DNA from: Ensifer sp. LC11
GTDB lineage: Bacteria; Pseudomonadota; Alphaproteobacteria; Rhizobiales; Rhizobiaceae
Direction of reading: 5' to 3'
Length of the DNA: 64,000 nucleotides
NCBI RefSeq assembly: GCF_001695835.1
Contig: NZ_MBSO01000004.1
Coordinates: 62,001-126,000, forward strand
Positions 43,074 through 51,692 of the stretch are shown here, piece after piece; within the stretch, counting starts at the first letter, position 1; each line of letters opens with the position of its first letter. The translations under genes were made by a program, and so were the position numbers. The notes under the pieces are model-generated. The model was not told the DNA's origin. It did no database searches and saw nothing but the letters and a program-made list of their open reading frames with translations.

Positions 43074-44134
43074 GTGCAAGCAGCAAACCGGTCCGGGTCC
43101 TCGTTGCAGGGCTCGGCAACATGGGGCGCAGCCATGCGCTCGCCTATCACAACAATCCCGGCTTCGAGATCGTCGGCCTCGTCAACCGTTCGAAGGTGCC
43201 GCTGCCGGAGGAGCTGAGCGGCTACGAGATCCATCCCGACTTCAAAACGGCGCTTGCCGAACTGAAGCCGGAACTCTGCTCGATCTGCACCTATTCCGAC
43301 AGCCATGCCGACTTTGCGGTCATGGCATTTGAAGCGGGTGCCGACGTCTTCGTCGAAAAGCCGCTCGCAACCACCGTCGCCGACGCAGAGCGCGTTGTCG
43401 CGGCGGCCAAGAAGCACGGCCGCAAGCTGGTGATCGGCTACATCCTGCGCCACCATCCCTCGTGGATCCGGCTGATTGCCGAAGCCCGCAAGCTTGGTGG
43501 TCCCTACGTCTTCCGCATGAACCTGAACCAGCAGTCGAGCGGACCGACCTGGGAAACGCACAAGTCGCTGATGAAGACGACGTCGCCGATCGTCGATTGC
43601 GGCGTGCACTATGTCGACGTCATGTGCCAGATCACCGACGCCAAGCCGGTGGAAGTGCGTGGCATGGGGCTTCGCCTCTCCGACGAGATCGCGACCGACA
43701 TGTATAACTACGGTCACCTGCAGGTGATCTTCGAGGATGGTTCCGCCGGCTGGTACGAAGCCGGTTGGGGCCCGATGATCTCGGAAACCGCGTTCTTCGT
43801 GAAGGACGTGATGTCGCCAAAGGGATCCGTGTCGATCGTCATGGACCAGAACGCCAAGTCCGATGACATCGACATGCACACCAAGACCGCTGTCATCCGG
43901 CTGCACAATGCCGAGACCGGCCCAGACGGCCGTTTCCTCAAACCCGACGAGGACCTGAAAATGGACGGTGAACCCGGTCACCAGGAACTCTGCGACCGCG
44001 AACAGGCCTATGTGCTGAAGGCCATTCGCGAAGACATCAACCTCGACCGTCACATGAACGACGCCGTCCAGTCCCTGCGCATCTGCCTTGCGGCGGACGA
44101 AAGCGTGCGGACCGGCAGACCAGTCAAACTCTAA
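43070..44134 (+). CDS. Gfo/Idh/MocA-family NAD(P)-dependent oxidoreductase
   Basis: A 354-residue sugar-type dehydrogenase: Rossmann motif VLVAGLGNMGRSHALAY, the family EKPL (DVFVEKPLATTVADAE) with its catalytic lysine, and the D-x-G-x-H motif in PIVDCGVHYVDVM. The family oxidises a hydroxyl of sugars, sugar acids or glycosides. Its place inside the importer operon, between permeases and ATPase, means its substrate is probably the imported sugar or a derivative. This step is not part of the classical MurNAc or GlcNAc route and is a point of interest. Start is a GTG at 43070. Confidence 0.92.
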   Translation: MSASSKPVRVLVAGLGNMGRSHALAYHNNPGFEIVGLVNRSKVPLPEELSGYEIHPDFKTALAELKPELCSICTYSDSHADFAVMAFEAGADVFVEKPLATTVADAERVVAAAKKHGRKLVIGYILRHHPSWIRLIAEARKLGGPYVFRMNLNQQSSGPTWETHKSLMKTTSPIVDCGVHYVDVMCQITDAKPVEVRGMGLRLSDEIATDMYNYGHLQVIFEDGSAGWYEAGWGPMISETAFFVKDVMSPKGSVSIVMDQNAKSDDIDMHTKTAVIRLHNAETGPDGRFLKPDEDLKMDGEPGHQELCDREQAYVLKAIREDINLDRHMNDAVQSLRICLAADESVRTGRPVKL

Positions 44135-44146
44135 GGGGGCAACCAG

Positions 44147-45148
44147 GTGGGATCGCTTCAACTCAAATCCATCCGCAAGGCCTATGGTAGCCATGAGGTG
44201 CTGAAGGGCATTGACCTCGAGGTGAAGGACGGCGAGTTCGTCATCTTCGTCGGACCATCCGGCTGCGGCAAGTCGACCTTGCTGCGCACCATTGCCGGCC
44301 TCGAGGACGCGACCTCGGGCAGCGTGCAGATCGACGGCACCGAAGTCGGCCACGTGGCGCCCGCCAAGCGCGGCATCGCCATGGTGTTCCAGTCCTATGC
44401 GCTCTATCCGCACCTGACGGTGAAGGACAATATGGGGCTTGGCCTGAAGCAGGCCGGCAAGCCGAAGGCGGAGATCGACGACAAGGTCGGCAAAGCGGCG
44501 AGCATGCTGTCGCTCGACCCCTACCTCGCCCGTCGCCCGGCCGAACTTTCGGGCGGCCAGCGTCAGCGCGTGGCGATCGGCCGCGCCATCGTGCGCGAAC
44601 CGAAGCTCTTCCTGTTCGACGAGCCGCTTTCGAACCTCGATGCGGCGCTGCGCGTCAACACCCGGCTCGAAATCGCAAGGCTGCATCGCAGCCTGAAGGC
44701 GACGATGATCTATGTGACCCACGACCAGGTGGAGGCAATGACGCTCGCCGACAAGATCGTCGTGCTCAACGCCGGCAAGATCGAGCAGATCGGCTCGCCG
44801 ATGGATCTCTACAACCGGCCCGCCAACGTCTTCGTCGCCGGCTTCATCGGCTCGCCGCAGATGAACTTCATCGACGGCGCGCGCCTTGGCGACACCCGCG
44901 CCAAGACGATCGGCATCCGCCCTGAGCATATGGCGCTTTCGCGCGAAAGCGGCGACTGGAAGGGTAAGGTGGTTCACGTCGAGCATCTCGGCGCCGACAC
45001 CATCGTCTATCTCGAATCCGAACAGGCCGGCACCATCACCGTGCGGCTCTTTGGCGAACATCGCTACGCGCCCGACGACATCGTCTATGCGACGCCGATG
45101 GTCGGCAGCATGCACCGTTTCGGCGCCGACGATCGGATCCTCGACTGA
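44147..45148 (+). CDS. ABC sugar transporter ATP-binding protein (UgpC/MsmK-type)
   Basis: A 333-residue ATPase: Walker [11 protein letters not shown]-loop [13 protein letters not shown], signature [14 protein letters not shown], Walker [14 protein letters not shown] and the switch histidine in [14 protein letters not shown]. The C-terminal part (about 235-333) is the TOBE/MalK-like regulatory domain. The start is a GTG at 44147 with GGGGG 7 bases upstream, 12 bp after the oxidoreductase. It powers the CUT1 importer. A terminator follows at 45191-45235. Confidence 0.95.
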   Translation: MGSLQLKSIRKAYGSHEVLKGIDLEVKDGEFVIFVGPSGCGKSTLLRTIAGLEDATSGSVQIDGTEVGHVAPAKRGIAMVFQSYALYPHLTVKDNMGLGLKQAGKPKAEIDDKVGKAASMLSLDPYLARRPAELSGGQRQRVAIGRAIVREPKLFLFDEPLSNLDAALRVNTRLEIARLHRSLKATMIYVTHDQVEAMTLADKIVVLNAGKIEQIGSPMDLYNRPANVFVAGFIGSPQMNFIDGARLGDTRAKTIGIRPEHMALSRESGDWKGKVVHVEHLGADTIVYLESEQAGTITVRLFGEHRYAPDDIVYATPMVGSMHRFGADDRILD

Positions 45149-45190
45149 GCCGTTCTTAGGGCCACGCCCTATCACAGCTACGTGAAATTA

Positions 45191-45235
45191 AGCCGCCATG
45201 GAGCATAAACCCCTGTGGCGGCTAAGTTATTTTTT
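45191..45235 (+). terminator. Terminator of the murQ-ABC operon
   Basis: AGCCGCCA (45191-45198) pairs with TGGCGGCT (45216-45223), followed by AAGTTATTTTTT. Confidence 0.8.
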
Positions 45236-45278
45236 GGCTCGACGCACCGCATCCTGCTGTTGCGCTGCAAAGCAAATT

Positions 45279-45302
45279 AACATACATTTGTGTTTGTATA
45301 TT
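45279..45302. promoter_or_regulatory. AcrR-like operator upstream of the RND pump genes
   Basis: ATACA-N8-TGTAT lies within a 24-bp site containing ACATACATTTGTG. From memory this 13-mer and most of the rest equal the E. coli AcrR operator (19 of 24 positions). It lies about 115 bp before the pump adaptor gene; the TetR gene at the operon end is the likely binder. Confidence 0.65.
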
Positions 45303-45417
45303 AGCTTTCCGGTATTTGCCGACCCTGATACCGGTTCCGCTTCCCTTCACTTCCGGACCGCACGGGCCTCTTGCGAGATGCACCGGCCGCCTGCGGTCAC
45401 CGAATATGGACATCGCT

Positions 45418-46626
45418 ATGCGCATGAACCGACCGACACTGGCCGCCGCCTTGGCAACCGTGATTCTTCTTTCCGGTTGCCAGAAAGAGGACGAGGCGCC
45501 GGCAGCCGCCGCATTTCCCCCGTCCGCGGTCGCCGTCTTCACCACCAAGACCGAAACGCTGCCGATCACCAACGAGCTTCCCGGCCGCATCACCGCGACA
45601 CGCGTCGCCGAAGTGCGCCCGCGCGTCTCCGGCATCGTCGTCGAGCGTGTCTTCCAGCAGGGCTCCAAGGTCAACGAGGGCGACGTGCTCTACCGCATCG
45701 ACCCGGCCCCCTTCCGCGTGCAGGTCGAAAAGGCCGAGGCAACGCTCAGGCGTGCCCAGTCCGTGCGCCTGCAGGCCCAGCAGAAGGCTGACCGCCAGGA
45801 GCAGCTGAAGAAGGCGAACGTCGTTGCCGCCCAGAGTTTCGACGACGCGTCCGCCCTGCTGGCCGCCGCCGACGCGGACGTCGCGATTGCCCAGGCGGGT
45901 CTGGCGGCAGCGCAACTCGACCTGCAATATGCCGACGTCACGGCGCCGATCAGCGGCCGCATCGGCCGCGCGCTGATTACCGAAGGCGCACTGGTCAGCG
46001 CCAACAGCTCGGAAAATCTCGCGACGATCCAGCAGCTCGATCCGCTCTATGCCGACTTCACCCAGTCGGCGACCGACCTCATCCGCCTGCGCAAGGCGCT
46101 CGAGGAAGGCGAGATGATGAGCGGTGACGAGGAGGCCGAAGTCCAGCTCGTGCTCGACGACGGCACCGCTTACGAACACAAGGGCAAGCTCCTGTTTTCG
46201 GAAGCGGCCGTTGATGCGACCACCGGCCAGGTGACGCTGCGCGGTGAGTTCCCGAACCCCGACAATGACCTGCTTCCGGGCATGTACGTGCGCGTGCTCG
46301 TTCAGCAGGGCGTCGAGAAGGACGCGATCACCGTTCCGCAGCAAGCCGTCCAGCGCAACAATGCCGGCCAGTCGCAGGTCTATGTCGTTGCCGCCGACAA
46401 CAAGGTCGAGTTCCGCAATGTCACGCTCGGCCGTACGATCGGCACCCGTTGGCAGGTAACCTCCGGTCTCAAGGCCGGCGAGAAAGTCATCGTCGAAGGC
46501 TTCCAGAAGATCGGCCCCGGTGCGCCGGTCGAGCCGACGGACTGGAACCCGGACGCAAAGCCTGCGGCCGAAGCGGCGCAAACGACGGCATCTGCCGGCG
46601 AGAAGCCTGCCGAAGCTACAAAGTGA
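45418..46626 (+). CDS. RND efflux periplasmic adaptor (AcrA-like lipoprotein)
   Basis: A 402-residue membrane-fusion protein. A lipoprotein signal ends in LLSG-C (Cys21). The lipoyl-like halves, alpha-helical hairpin (VEKAEATLRRAQSVRLQAQQKADRQEQLKKANVVAAQSFDDA) and the beta-barrel segment DVTAPISGRIGRALITEGALV follow in the AcrA order. It links the inner-membrane pump to an outer-membrane channel, whose gene is not in the window. Three close ATG codons exist (45406, 45418, 45424); 45418 is preferred for spacing from a weak GGA and signal-peptide shape. The pump gene starts 9 bp after the stop. Confidence 0.93.
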   Translation: MRMNRPTLAAALATVILLSGCQKEDEAPAAAAFPPSAVAVFTTKTETLPITNELPGRITATRVAEVRPRVSGIVVERVFQQGSKVNEGDVLYRIDPAPFRVQVEKAEATLRRAQSVRLQAQQKADRQEQLKKANVVAAQSFDDASALLAAADADVAIAQAGLAAAQLDLQYADVTAPISGRIGRALITEGALVSANSSENLATIQQLDPLYADFTQSATDLIRLRKALEEGEMMSGDEEAEVQLVLDDGTAYEHKGKLLFSEAAVDATTGQVTLRGEFPNPDNDLLPGMYVRVLVQQGVEKDAITVPQQAVQRNNAGQSQVYVVAADNKVEFRNVTLGRTIGTRWQVTSGLKAGEKVIVEGFQKIGPGAPVEPTDWNPDAKPAAEAAQTTASAGEKPAEATK

Positions 46627-46635
46627 GTTTGATTG

Positions 46636-49600
46636 ATGCCTAGTTTTTTCATCGACAGGCCTATTTTTGCCTGGGTGGTGGCGATCTTCATCATGGTCGC
46701 CGGCGTCATTGCGATTCCGCTTCTGCCGGTCTCGCAATATCCTGACGTCGCGCCGCCACAGATCTCCATCAACACGAGCTATCCCGGCGCTTCGTCGCAG
46801 GACACCTATCAGAGCGTCACGCGACTGATCGAAGACGAGCTGAACGGCGTCGAAGGCCTGCTCTACTTCGAATCGACGTCGAGCGCTTCCGGCTCGGTTG
46901 AAATCAGCGCCACCTTTGCGCCCGGCACCGATCCGGGACAGGCGGCGGTCGACATCCAGAACCGTGTTCGCCGCGTCGAGCCGCGCCTGCCCGATTCGGT
47001 CAAGCGCCAGGGCGTGCAGGTTGATGAAGCCGGCTCCGGCTTCCTGCTGATCATCGCGCTGACCTCGACCGACGGCTCTATGGATGCGATCGGCCTCGGC
47101 GACTACCTCAGCCGCAACGTTCTGAGCGAAGTGCAGCGCGTGCCCGGTGTCGGCCGCGCGCAGCTGTTTGCCACCGAACGCTCGATGCGCGTCTGGCTCG
47201 ATCCCGACAAGATGCTGGGTCTCAACCTGACGGCTGCCGACGTGACGGCTGCGATCCAGGCGCAGAACGCCCAGATCGCCTCCGGCTCGATCGGCGCGCA
47301 GCCGAACCCGATCACCCAGCAGATCAGCGCACCCGTCGTCGTCAAGGGTCAGCTCGAGAGCGCCGAGGAATTCGGCGCCATCGTGCTTCGCGCCAATCCG
47401 GACGGCTCTTCGGTTCGCCTGCGCGACGTCGCCCGTCTCGAGATCGGCGGCGAGAGCTACGCCTTCTCGACGCGGCTCAACGGCAAGCCGTCCGCGGCCA
47501 TCGCCGTCCAGCTTTCGCCGAGCGGCAACGCCATGTCGACCTCGGCTGCGATCAAGGAACGCATGGACGAACTGGCGAAGTTCTTCCCGCAGGGCCTCGA
47601 GTATTCGATCCCCTACGACACCTCGCCCTTCGTCGCCGTCTCGATCGAGAAGGTGCTTTCGACCCTCGTCGAAGCCGTTGCGCTCGTCTTCATCGTGATG
47701 TTCCTGTTCCTGCAGAACATCCGCTACACCATCATCCCGACGCTCGTCGTGCCGGTCGCTCTGCTCGGCACCTGCGCCGTCATGCTGGCGATGGGCTTCT
47801 CGATCAATGTGCTCACCATGTTCGGCATGGTGCTGGCGATCGGCATTCTCGTCGACGATGCGATCATCGTCGTCGAAAACGTCGAACGCATCATGTCGGA
47901 GGAAGGGCTGACGCCGAAGGAAGCGACCCGCAAGGCAATGAAGCAGATCACCGGCGCCGTCATCGGTATCACGCTGGTGCTTGCCTCGGTGTTCATTCCG
48001 ATGGCCTTCTTCCCCGGCGCCGTCGGCGTGATCTATCGCCAGTTCTCGCTGACGATGGTCGTGTCGATCCTGTTCTCGGCGCTGCTTGCCCTGTCGCTGA
48101 CGCCTGCACTTTGCGCGAGCTTCCTGAAGCAGGTTCCGAAGGGCCATCACCACGCCAAGCGCGGTTTCTTCGGCTGGTTCAACCGGACCTTCGACAAGAC
48201 CTCGCACGGCTATAGCGGCCTGGTGAAGGGCCTCGTCAACCGCTCGGGCCGCTACATGATCGTCTATCTGGCGGTGCTGGCCGGTCTCGGCTGGCTGTTC
48301 ATGAAGCTGCCGTCGTCGTTCCTGCCGGATGAGGACCAGGGCTATGTCATCGTGATGATGCAGCTCCCGTCGGAAGCCACGGGCAACCGGACCACCGAAG
48401 TCGTCGAGCAGACGGAGAAGATCTTCGCCCAGGAGGGCGCTGTCGAACGCATCATCGCGATCAACGGCTTCTCCTTCTTCGGCACCGGCCAGAACGCAGC
48501 GCTCGCCTTCGTGACGCTGAAAGACTGGAAGGAACGCGACGCCGACAATGCGGCCCAGTCGATCGCCATGCGCGCAACGATGGCCATGAGCCAGATCAAG
48601 GATGCGATCAGCTTCGCGCTGTCGCCGCCGGCGATCCAGGGCCTCGGCACCACGGGCGGCTTCTCCTTCCGCCTGCAGGACCGCGGCGGTCTCGGCGAAG
48701 CGGCGCTGTCGCAGGCCCGCGACCAGCTTCTCGGAATGGCCGCGGAGAGCAAGGTGCTCACGGGCGTTCGCTTCGAAGGCATGCCGGATGCGGCCCAGGT
48801 CAGCGTGACCATTGACCGCGAGAAGGCGAATACCTTCGGGGTCACTTTCGCCGACATCAACTCGACGATCTCGACCAACCTCGGCTCGTCCTACGTCAAC
48901 GACTTCCCCAACGCCGGACGCATGCAGCGCGTGACGGTGCAGGCGGACGAAGGTCAGCGCATGCAGACCGCCGACCTCCTGAACCTGAACGTCCGCAATA
49001 CCAATGGCGGCATGGTACCGCTGTCAGCCTTCGCGACCGTGGAATGGGTGAAGGCTTCGACCCAGACGATCGGCTATAACGGCTACCCATCCGTCCGTAT
49101 CAGCGGTGAAGCCGCCCACGGCTACTCCTCGGGTGACGCGATTGCCGAGATGCAACGGCTGGCGGGGCAATTGCCTGCTGGCTTCGGTTACGAGTGGACC
49201 GGCCAGTCTCTGCAGGAAATCCAGTCGGGCACCCAGGCACCGCTCCTGATCGCGCTGTCGTGCCTTCTGGTATTCCTGTGCCTGGCCGCACTCTATGAGA
49301 GCTGGTCGATCCCGGTCGCGGTCATCATGGTGGTGCCGCTCGGCGTCATCGGCTCCGTTTTGGCGGTCACCATGCGCGACATGCCGAACGACGTTTACTT
49401 CAAGGTCGGTCTCATCGCGATCATCGGCCTGTCGGCCAAGAACGCGATCCTGATCATCGAGTTTGCCAAAGAACTGCGCGAGCAGGGCAAATCGCTGATC
49501 GATGCGACACTGGAGGCGGCGCATCTGCGCTTCCGTCCGATCCTGATGACGTCGCTGGCCTTCACGCTCGGCGTTCTGCCGCTGGCGATCGCCACGGGTG

Positions 49601-49776
49601 CCAGCTCGGGCAGCCAGCGCGCCATCGGCACCGGCGTCATGGGCGGGATGATCTCGGCAACGGTGCTGGCGGTCTTCTTTGTCCCGGTGTTCTTCGTGTT
49701 CGTCACGAAGATCTTCGGTCGCAAGAAGGTGGAAAACACACCGACAGCCGCAGAAAACCCGACACCAGCCGAGTAA
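46636..49776 (+). CDS. RND multidrug efflux transporter (AcrB/HAE1-like)
   Basis: A 1046-residue inner-membrane proton/drug antiporter of the HAE1 group. It starts PSFFIDRPIFAWVVAIFIMV as AcrB-type pumps do, and Asp407/Asp408 (ILVDDAIIVVENV) and Lys935 (SAKNAILIIEFAK) form the proton relay; the numbers match AcrB closely. GSTSASGSVEISATFAPGTDPGQAAVDIQNRV is the porter-domain segment. Broad export of hydrophobic drugs and plant-derived compounds is expected. It is co-transcribed with the adaptor upstream and the TetR gene downstream. Confidence 0.96.
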   Translation: MPSFFIDRPIFAWVVAIFIMVAGVIAIPLLPVSQYPDVAPPQISINTSYPGASSQDTYQSVTRLIEDELNGVEGLLYFESTSSASGSVEISATFAPGTDPGQAAVDIQNRVRRVEPRLPDSVKRQGVQVDEAGSGFLLIIALTSTDGSMDAIGLGDYLSRNVLSEVQRVPGVGRAQLFATERSMRVWLDPDKMLGLNLTAADVTAAIQAQNAQIASGSIGAQPNPITQQISAPVVVKGQLESAEEFGAIVLRANPDGSSVRLRDVARLEIGGESYAFSTRLNGKPSAAIAVQLSPSGNAMSTSAAIKERMDELAKFFPQGLEYSIPYDTSPFVAVSIEKVLSTLVEAVALVFIVMFLFLQNIRYTIIPTLVVPVALLGTCAVMLAMGFSINVLTMFGMVLAIGILVDDAIIVVENVERIMSEEGLTPKEATRKAMKQITGAVIGITLVLASVFIPMAFFPGAVGVIYRQFSLTMVVSILFSALLALSLTPALCASFLKQVPKGHHHAKRGFFGWFNRTFDKTSHGYSGLVKGLVNRSGRYMIVYLAVLAGLGWLFMKLPSSFLPDEDQGYVIVMMQLPSEATGNRTTEVVEQTEKIFAQEGAVERIIAINGFSFFGTGQNAALAFVTLKDWKERDADNAAQSIAMRATMAMSQIKDAISFALSPPAIQGLGTTGGFSFRLQDRGGLGEAALSQARDQLLGMAAESKVLTGVRFEGMPDAAQVSVTIDREKANTFGVTFADINSTISTNLGSSYVNDFPNAGRMQRVTVQADEGQRMQTADLLNLNVRNTNGGMVPLSAFATVEWVKASTQTIGYNGYPSVRISGEAAHGYSSGDAIAEMQRLAGQLPAGFGYEWTGQSLQEIQSGTQAPLLIALSCLLVFLCLAALYESWSIPVAVIMVVPLGVIGSVLAVTMRDMPNDVYFKVGLIAIIGLSAKNAILIIEFAKELREQGKSLIDATLEAAHLRFRPILMTSLAFTLGVLPLAIATGASSGSQRAIGTGVMGGMISATVLAVFFVPVFFVFVTKIFGRKKVENTPTAAENPTPAE

Positions 49777-49786
49777 GCTGACATTG

Positions 49787-49813
49787 GACGGCCCGCCCAT
49801 TCGGCGGGCCGTC
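49787..49813 (+). terminator. Intercistronic hairpin between RND pump and TetR gene
   Basis: GACGGCCCGCC and GGCGGGCCGTC form a perfect 11-bp stem with a 5-nt loop, without a T-run. It may reduce read-through into the regulator gene or block mRNA decay. Confidence 0.55.
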
Positions 49814-49829
49814 GCCTGAGGAGGAATGA

Positions 49830-50474
49830 ATGCGCCGAACAAAGGCCGACGCAGAAGCAACCCGGCAGAAGATCCTAGGCGCCGCAGAGCGCGTCTTCTA
49901 TGAAAAGGGCGTGTCCAACACCACGCTTGACGAAATCGCCAAGGTCGCAGGCGTCACGCGCGGCGCCATCTATTGGCACTTTGCCAACAAGACCGACCTT
50001 TTCCTTGCGCTGCACGACGCCGTGCCTCTGCCACAGGAAGACATGGTCGCCCGCGAAATCGAGGCGGAAGCAGCCGATACCCTTTCCATTCTCGAAGGCG
50101 CCATGGGCGACTGGCTGGATGTTCTGGCCGCCGACGAGCAGCGCCAGCGCATTCTGACGATCATGTTGCGCACCAATTACGACGGCGACATGAGCGAGGT
50201 CCTGACCCGCCAGAAAGAACTCGACGAGCGCCACAATGTCCTGCTCGAACTCGCCTTCTCGCGCGCGCTCGCCAAGGGTCAGATGCACGAGAGCTGGACG
50301 CCGGCCTCGGCGACGCGGACACTGCACTGGATGATGCTCGGCCTCTGTACCGAATGGCTGCTCTTTGGCCGCCGCTTTGATCTGACGGCCGACGGACGCG
50401 AAGGTCTGAGCCGCCTGTTTGCCAGCTTTCGCGCGCCGGCGATCACAGCAACCGCCGTTGCCGCACGCCCCTAA
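49830..50474 (+). CDS. TetR-family repressor (AcrR/TtgR-like)
   Basis: A 214-residue regulator. The N-terminal helix-turn-helix reads RQKILGAAERVFYEKGVSNTTLDEIAKVAGVTRGAIYWHFANKTDLF, the TetR signature with the AcrR-type GAIYWHF. The ligand domain follows (about 60-200). GAGGAGG precedes the ATG. It sits at the end of the pump operon rather than divergent from it, unlike E. coli acrR, and probably binds the AcrR-like site at 45279-45302, so the operon would be autoregulated. Confidence 0.93.
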   Translation: MRRTKADAEATRQKILGAAERVFYEKGVSNTTLDEIAKVAGVTRGAIYWHFANKTDLFLALHDAVPLPQEDMVAREIEAEAADTLSILEGAMGDWLDVLAADEQRQRILTIMLRTNYDGDMSEVLTRQKELDERHNVLLELAFSRALAKGQMHESWTPASATRTLHWMMLGLCTEWLLFGRRFDLTADGREGLSRLFASFRAPAITATAVAARP

Positions 50475-50480
50475 CATCCT

Positions 50481-50508
50481 GAGCCGGCGCCCGTGCGGGT
50501 ACCGGCTC
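50481..50508. terminator. Hairpin between tetR-type gene and purU
   Basis: GAGCCGG (50481-50487) pairs with CCGGCTC (50502-50508) in the 53-bp gap between convergent genes; no strong T-run. Confidence 0.5.
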
Positions 50509-50527
50509 GGATGCCTTTCGGGCCCTC

Positions 50528-51382
50528 TTAGCTGAACACCACCGTCTTGTGACCGTTGAGCATCACGCGCCGCTCCAGGTGCAGCTTGACGGCTCGGGCA
50601 AGCACGCGGCTTTCAATGTCGCGGCCGGTCGCGACAAAATCCTCGGCCGTCAGCGCATGGCTGACGCGCTCGGTTTCCTGTTCGATGATCGGGCCTTCGT
50701 CGAGATCGGGCGTAACGTAATGCGCCGTCGCGCCGATCAGCTTCACGCCGCGCTCGTGCGCCTGATGGTAGGGCCTGGCGCCCTTGAAGCTCGGCAGGAA
50801 GGAATGGTGGATGTTGATCGCCTTGCCGTAGAGGCGCTTCGACAGGCTGTCGGAGAAAACCTGCATGTAGCGGGCGAGGATGACGAGGTCGGCGCCGGTC
50901 TCCTGCACCAGGCGCAAGAGCCGCTCCTCCTGCTCGGCCTTGTTCTCCTTCGATACCGGCCAACAGTGATAGGCGAGCCCCTCGGCTTCCGCCGTACGCC
51001 GGCTGTCCTCATGGTTGGAGACGATGGCAACGACCTCCGCATTCAGCCAACCGACGCGGATCTGGTAGAGCAGGTGCAGCAGCGCATGGTCGAACTTGGA
51101 AACGAGGACGAGGATCTTCGGTTTCACGCCTGCATCGGCAAGAGTGGTCCGCATCTGGAAGCGCTCGACGGCCGGGCGCAGGGCGCGCTCAACGTCGCTT
51201 GCAACAACATTTTCCGGCACCTGGAAAGCGATGCGCATGAAGAAGCTGTTCGTCTTTGTATCCCAGAACTGGTTGCTCTCGGCGATGTTGGCGCCGAGGC
51301 CGGCAAGCTCGGTGGTGACGGCGGCGACAATGCCGGGCTTGTCGTCGCAGGACAGGACAAGAATGAAGGTCTTCGGCGCCAT
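50528..51382 (-). CDS. purU: Formyltetrahydrofolate deformylase
   Basis: PurU hydrolyses 10-formyl-THF to formate and THF. The 284-residue protein has an N-terminal ACT domain (FILVLSCDDKPGIVAAVTTELAGLGANIAESNQFWD) and a formyltransferase-fold domain with NIHHSFLPSFKGARPYHQAHERGVKLIGATAHYVTPDLDEGPII, which carries the Asn-His-Asp catalytic set. GGAGGAG stands 3 bases before the ATG at 51380-51382. In bacteria it balances the one-carbon pool or feeds formate to PurT; no one-carbon gene is adjacent here. Confidence 0.95.
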   Translation of the reverse strand: MAPKTFILVLSCDDKPGIVAAVTTELAGLGANIAESNQFWDTKTNSFFMRIAFQVPENVVASDVERALRPAVERFQMRTTLADAGVKPKILVLVSKFDHALLHLLYQIRVGWLNAEVVAIVSNHEDSRRTAEAEGLAYHCWPVSKENKAEQEERLLRLVQETGADLVILARYMQVFSDSLSKRLYGKAINIHHSFLPSFKGARPYHQAHERGVKLIGATAHYVTPDLDEGPIIEQETERVSHALTAEDFVATGRDIESRVLARAVKLHLERRVMLNGHKTVVFS

Positions 51383-51513
51383 GATCTCCTCCGATTGCAG
51401 CCGTTTCGGACGGGGCTTCGGGCCCCTTCCCAACCGCTGCCTATGAGGTATCGAACGCGCCGGCAATCATTCCGGCAGCGACGGCCGGCGCTTTCTCTCA
51501 TCCTGATGGAAAG

Positions 51514-51544
51514 GCGCCCGGGGGCATAAAATGCCCCCGGGCGC
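51514..51544. terminator. Long perfect hairpin upstream of purU
   Basis: GCGCCCGGGGGCAT (51514-51527) and ATGCCCCCGGGCGC (51531-51544) form a 14-bp perfect stem with a 3-nt loop. It lies between polA (ending 51693) and purU (starting 51382), all minus strand, and may end the polA transcript. Confidence 0.6.
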
Positions 51545-51604
51545 TGCAAGATTCATCGCATGTGACTTTTGAGGTTTTCTGAGAGGATTCCATCAGAAAA
51601 CCAG

Positions 51605-51691
51605 GCGCAGCGCCGGATAGAAAACCGCTGCGCACTTTTTCCCCCTCGCAATTCCGGACGGAAAACCGCTACACACTTTTCCTGGAATTGC
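51605..51691. repeat. Tandem copies of a dispersed palindromic repeat next to the polA stop
   Basis: Two related units: 51605-51649 and 51648-51691. The second is bounded by GCAATTCC and GGAATTGC. On the minus strand both contain AAAGTG-N4-AGCGGTTTTC; a third relative lies at 57268-57315 on the plus strand. The second unit ends two bases before the polA stop codon. Confidence 0.65.
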
Positions 51692-51692
51692 T

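Noticed and set aside
43016-45175. A 719-codon open frame antisense to the Gfo/Idh and ABC ATPase genes
   Set aside because: Spans two complete, well-supported genes on the other strand; long antisense frames are expected in this GC-rich codon usage. The same applies to 45397-48207 and 61223-63523.
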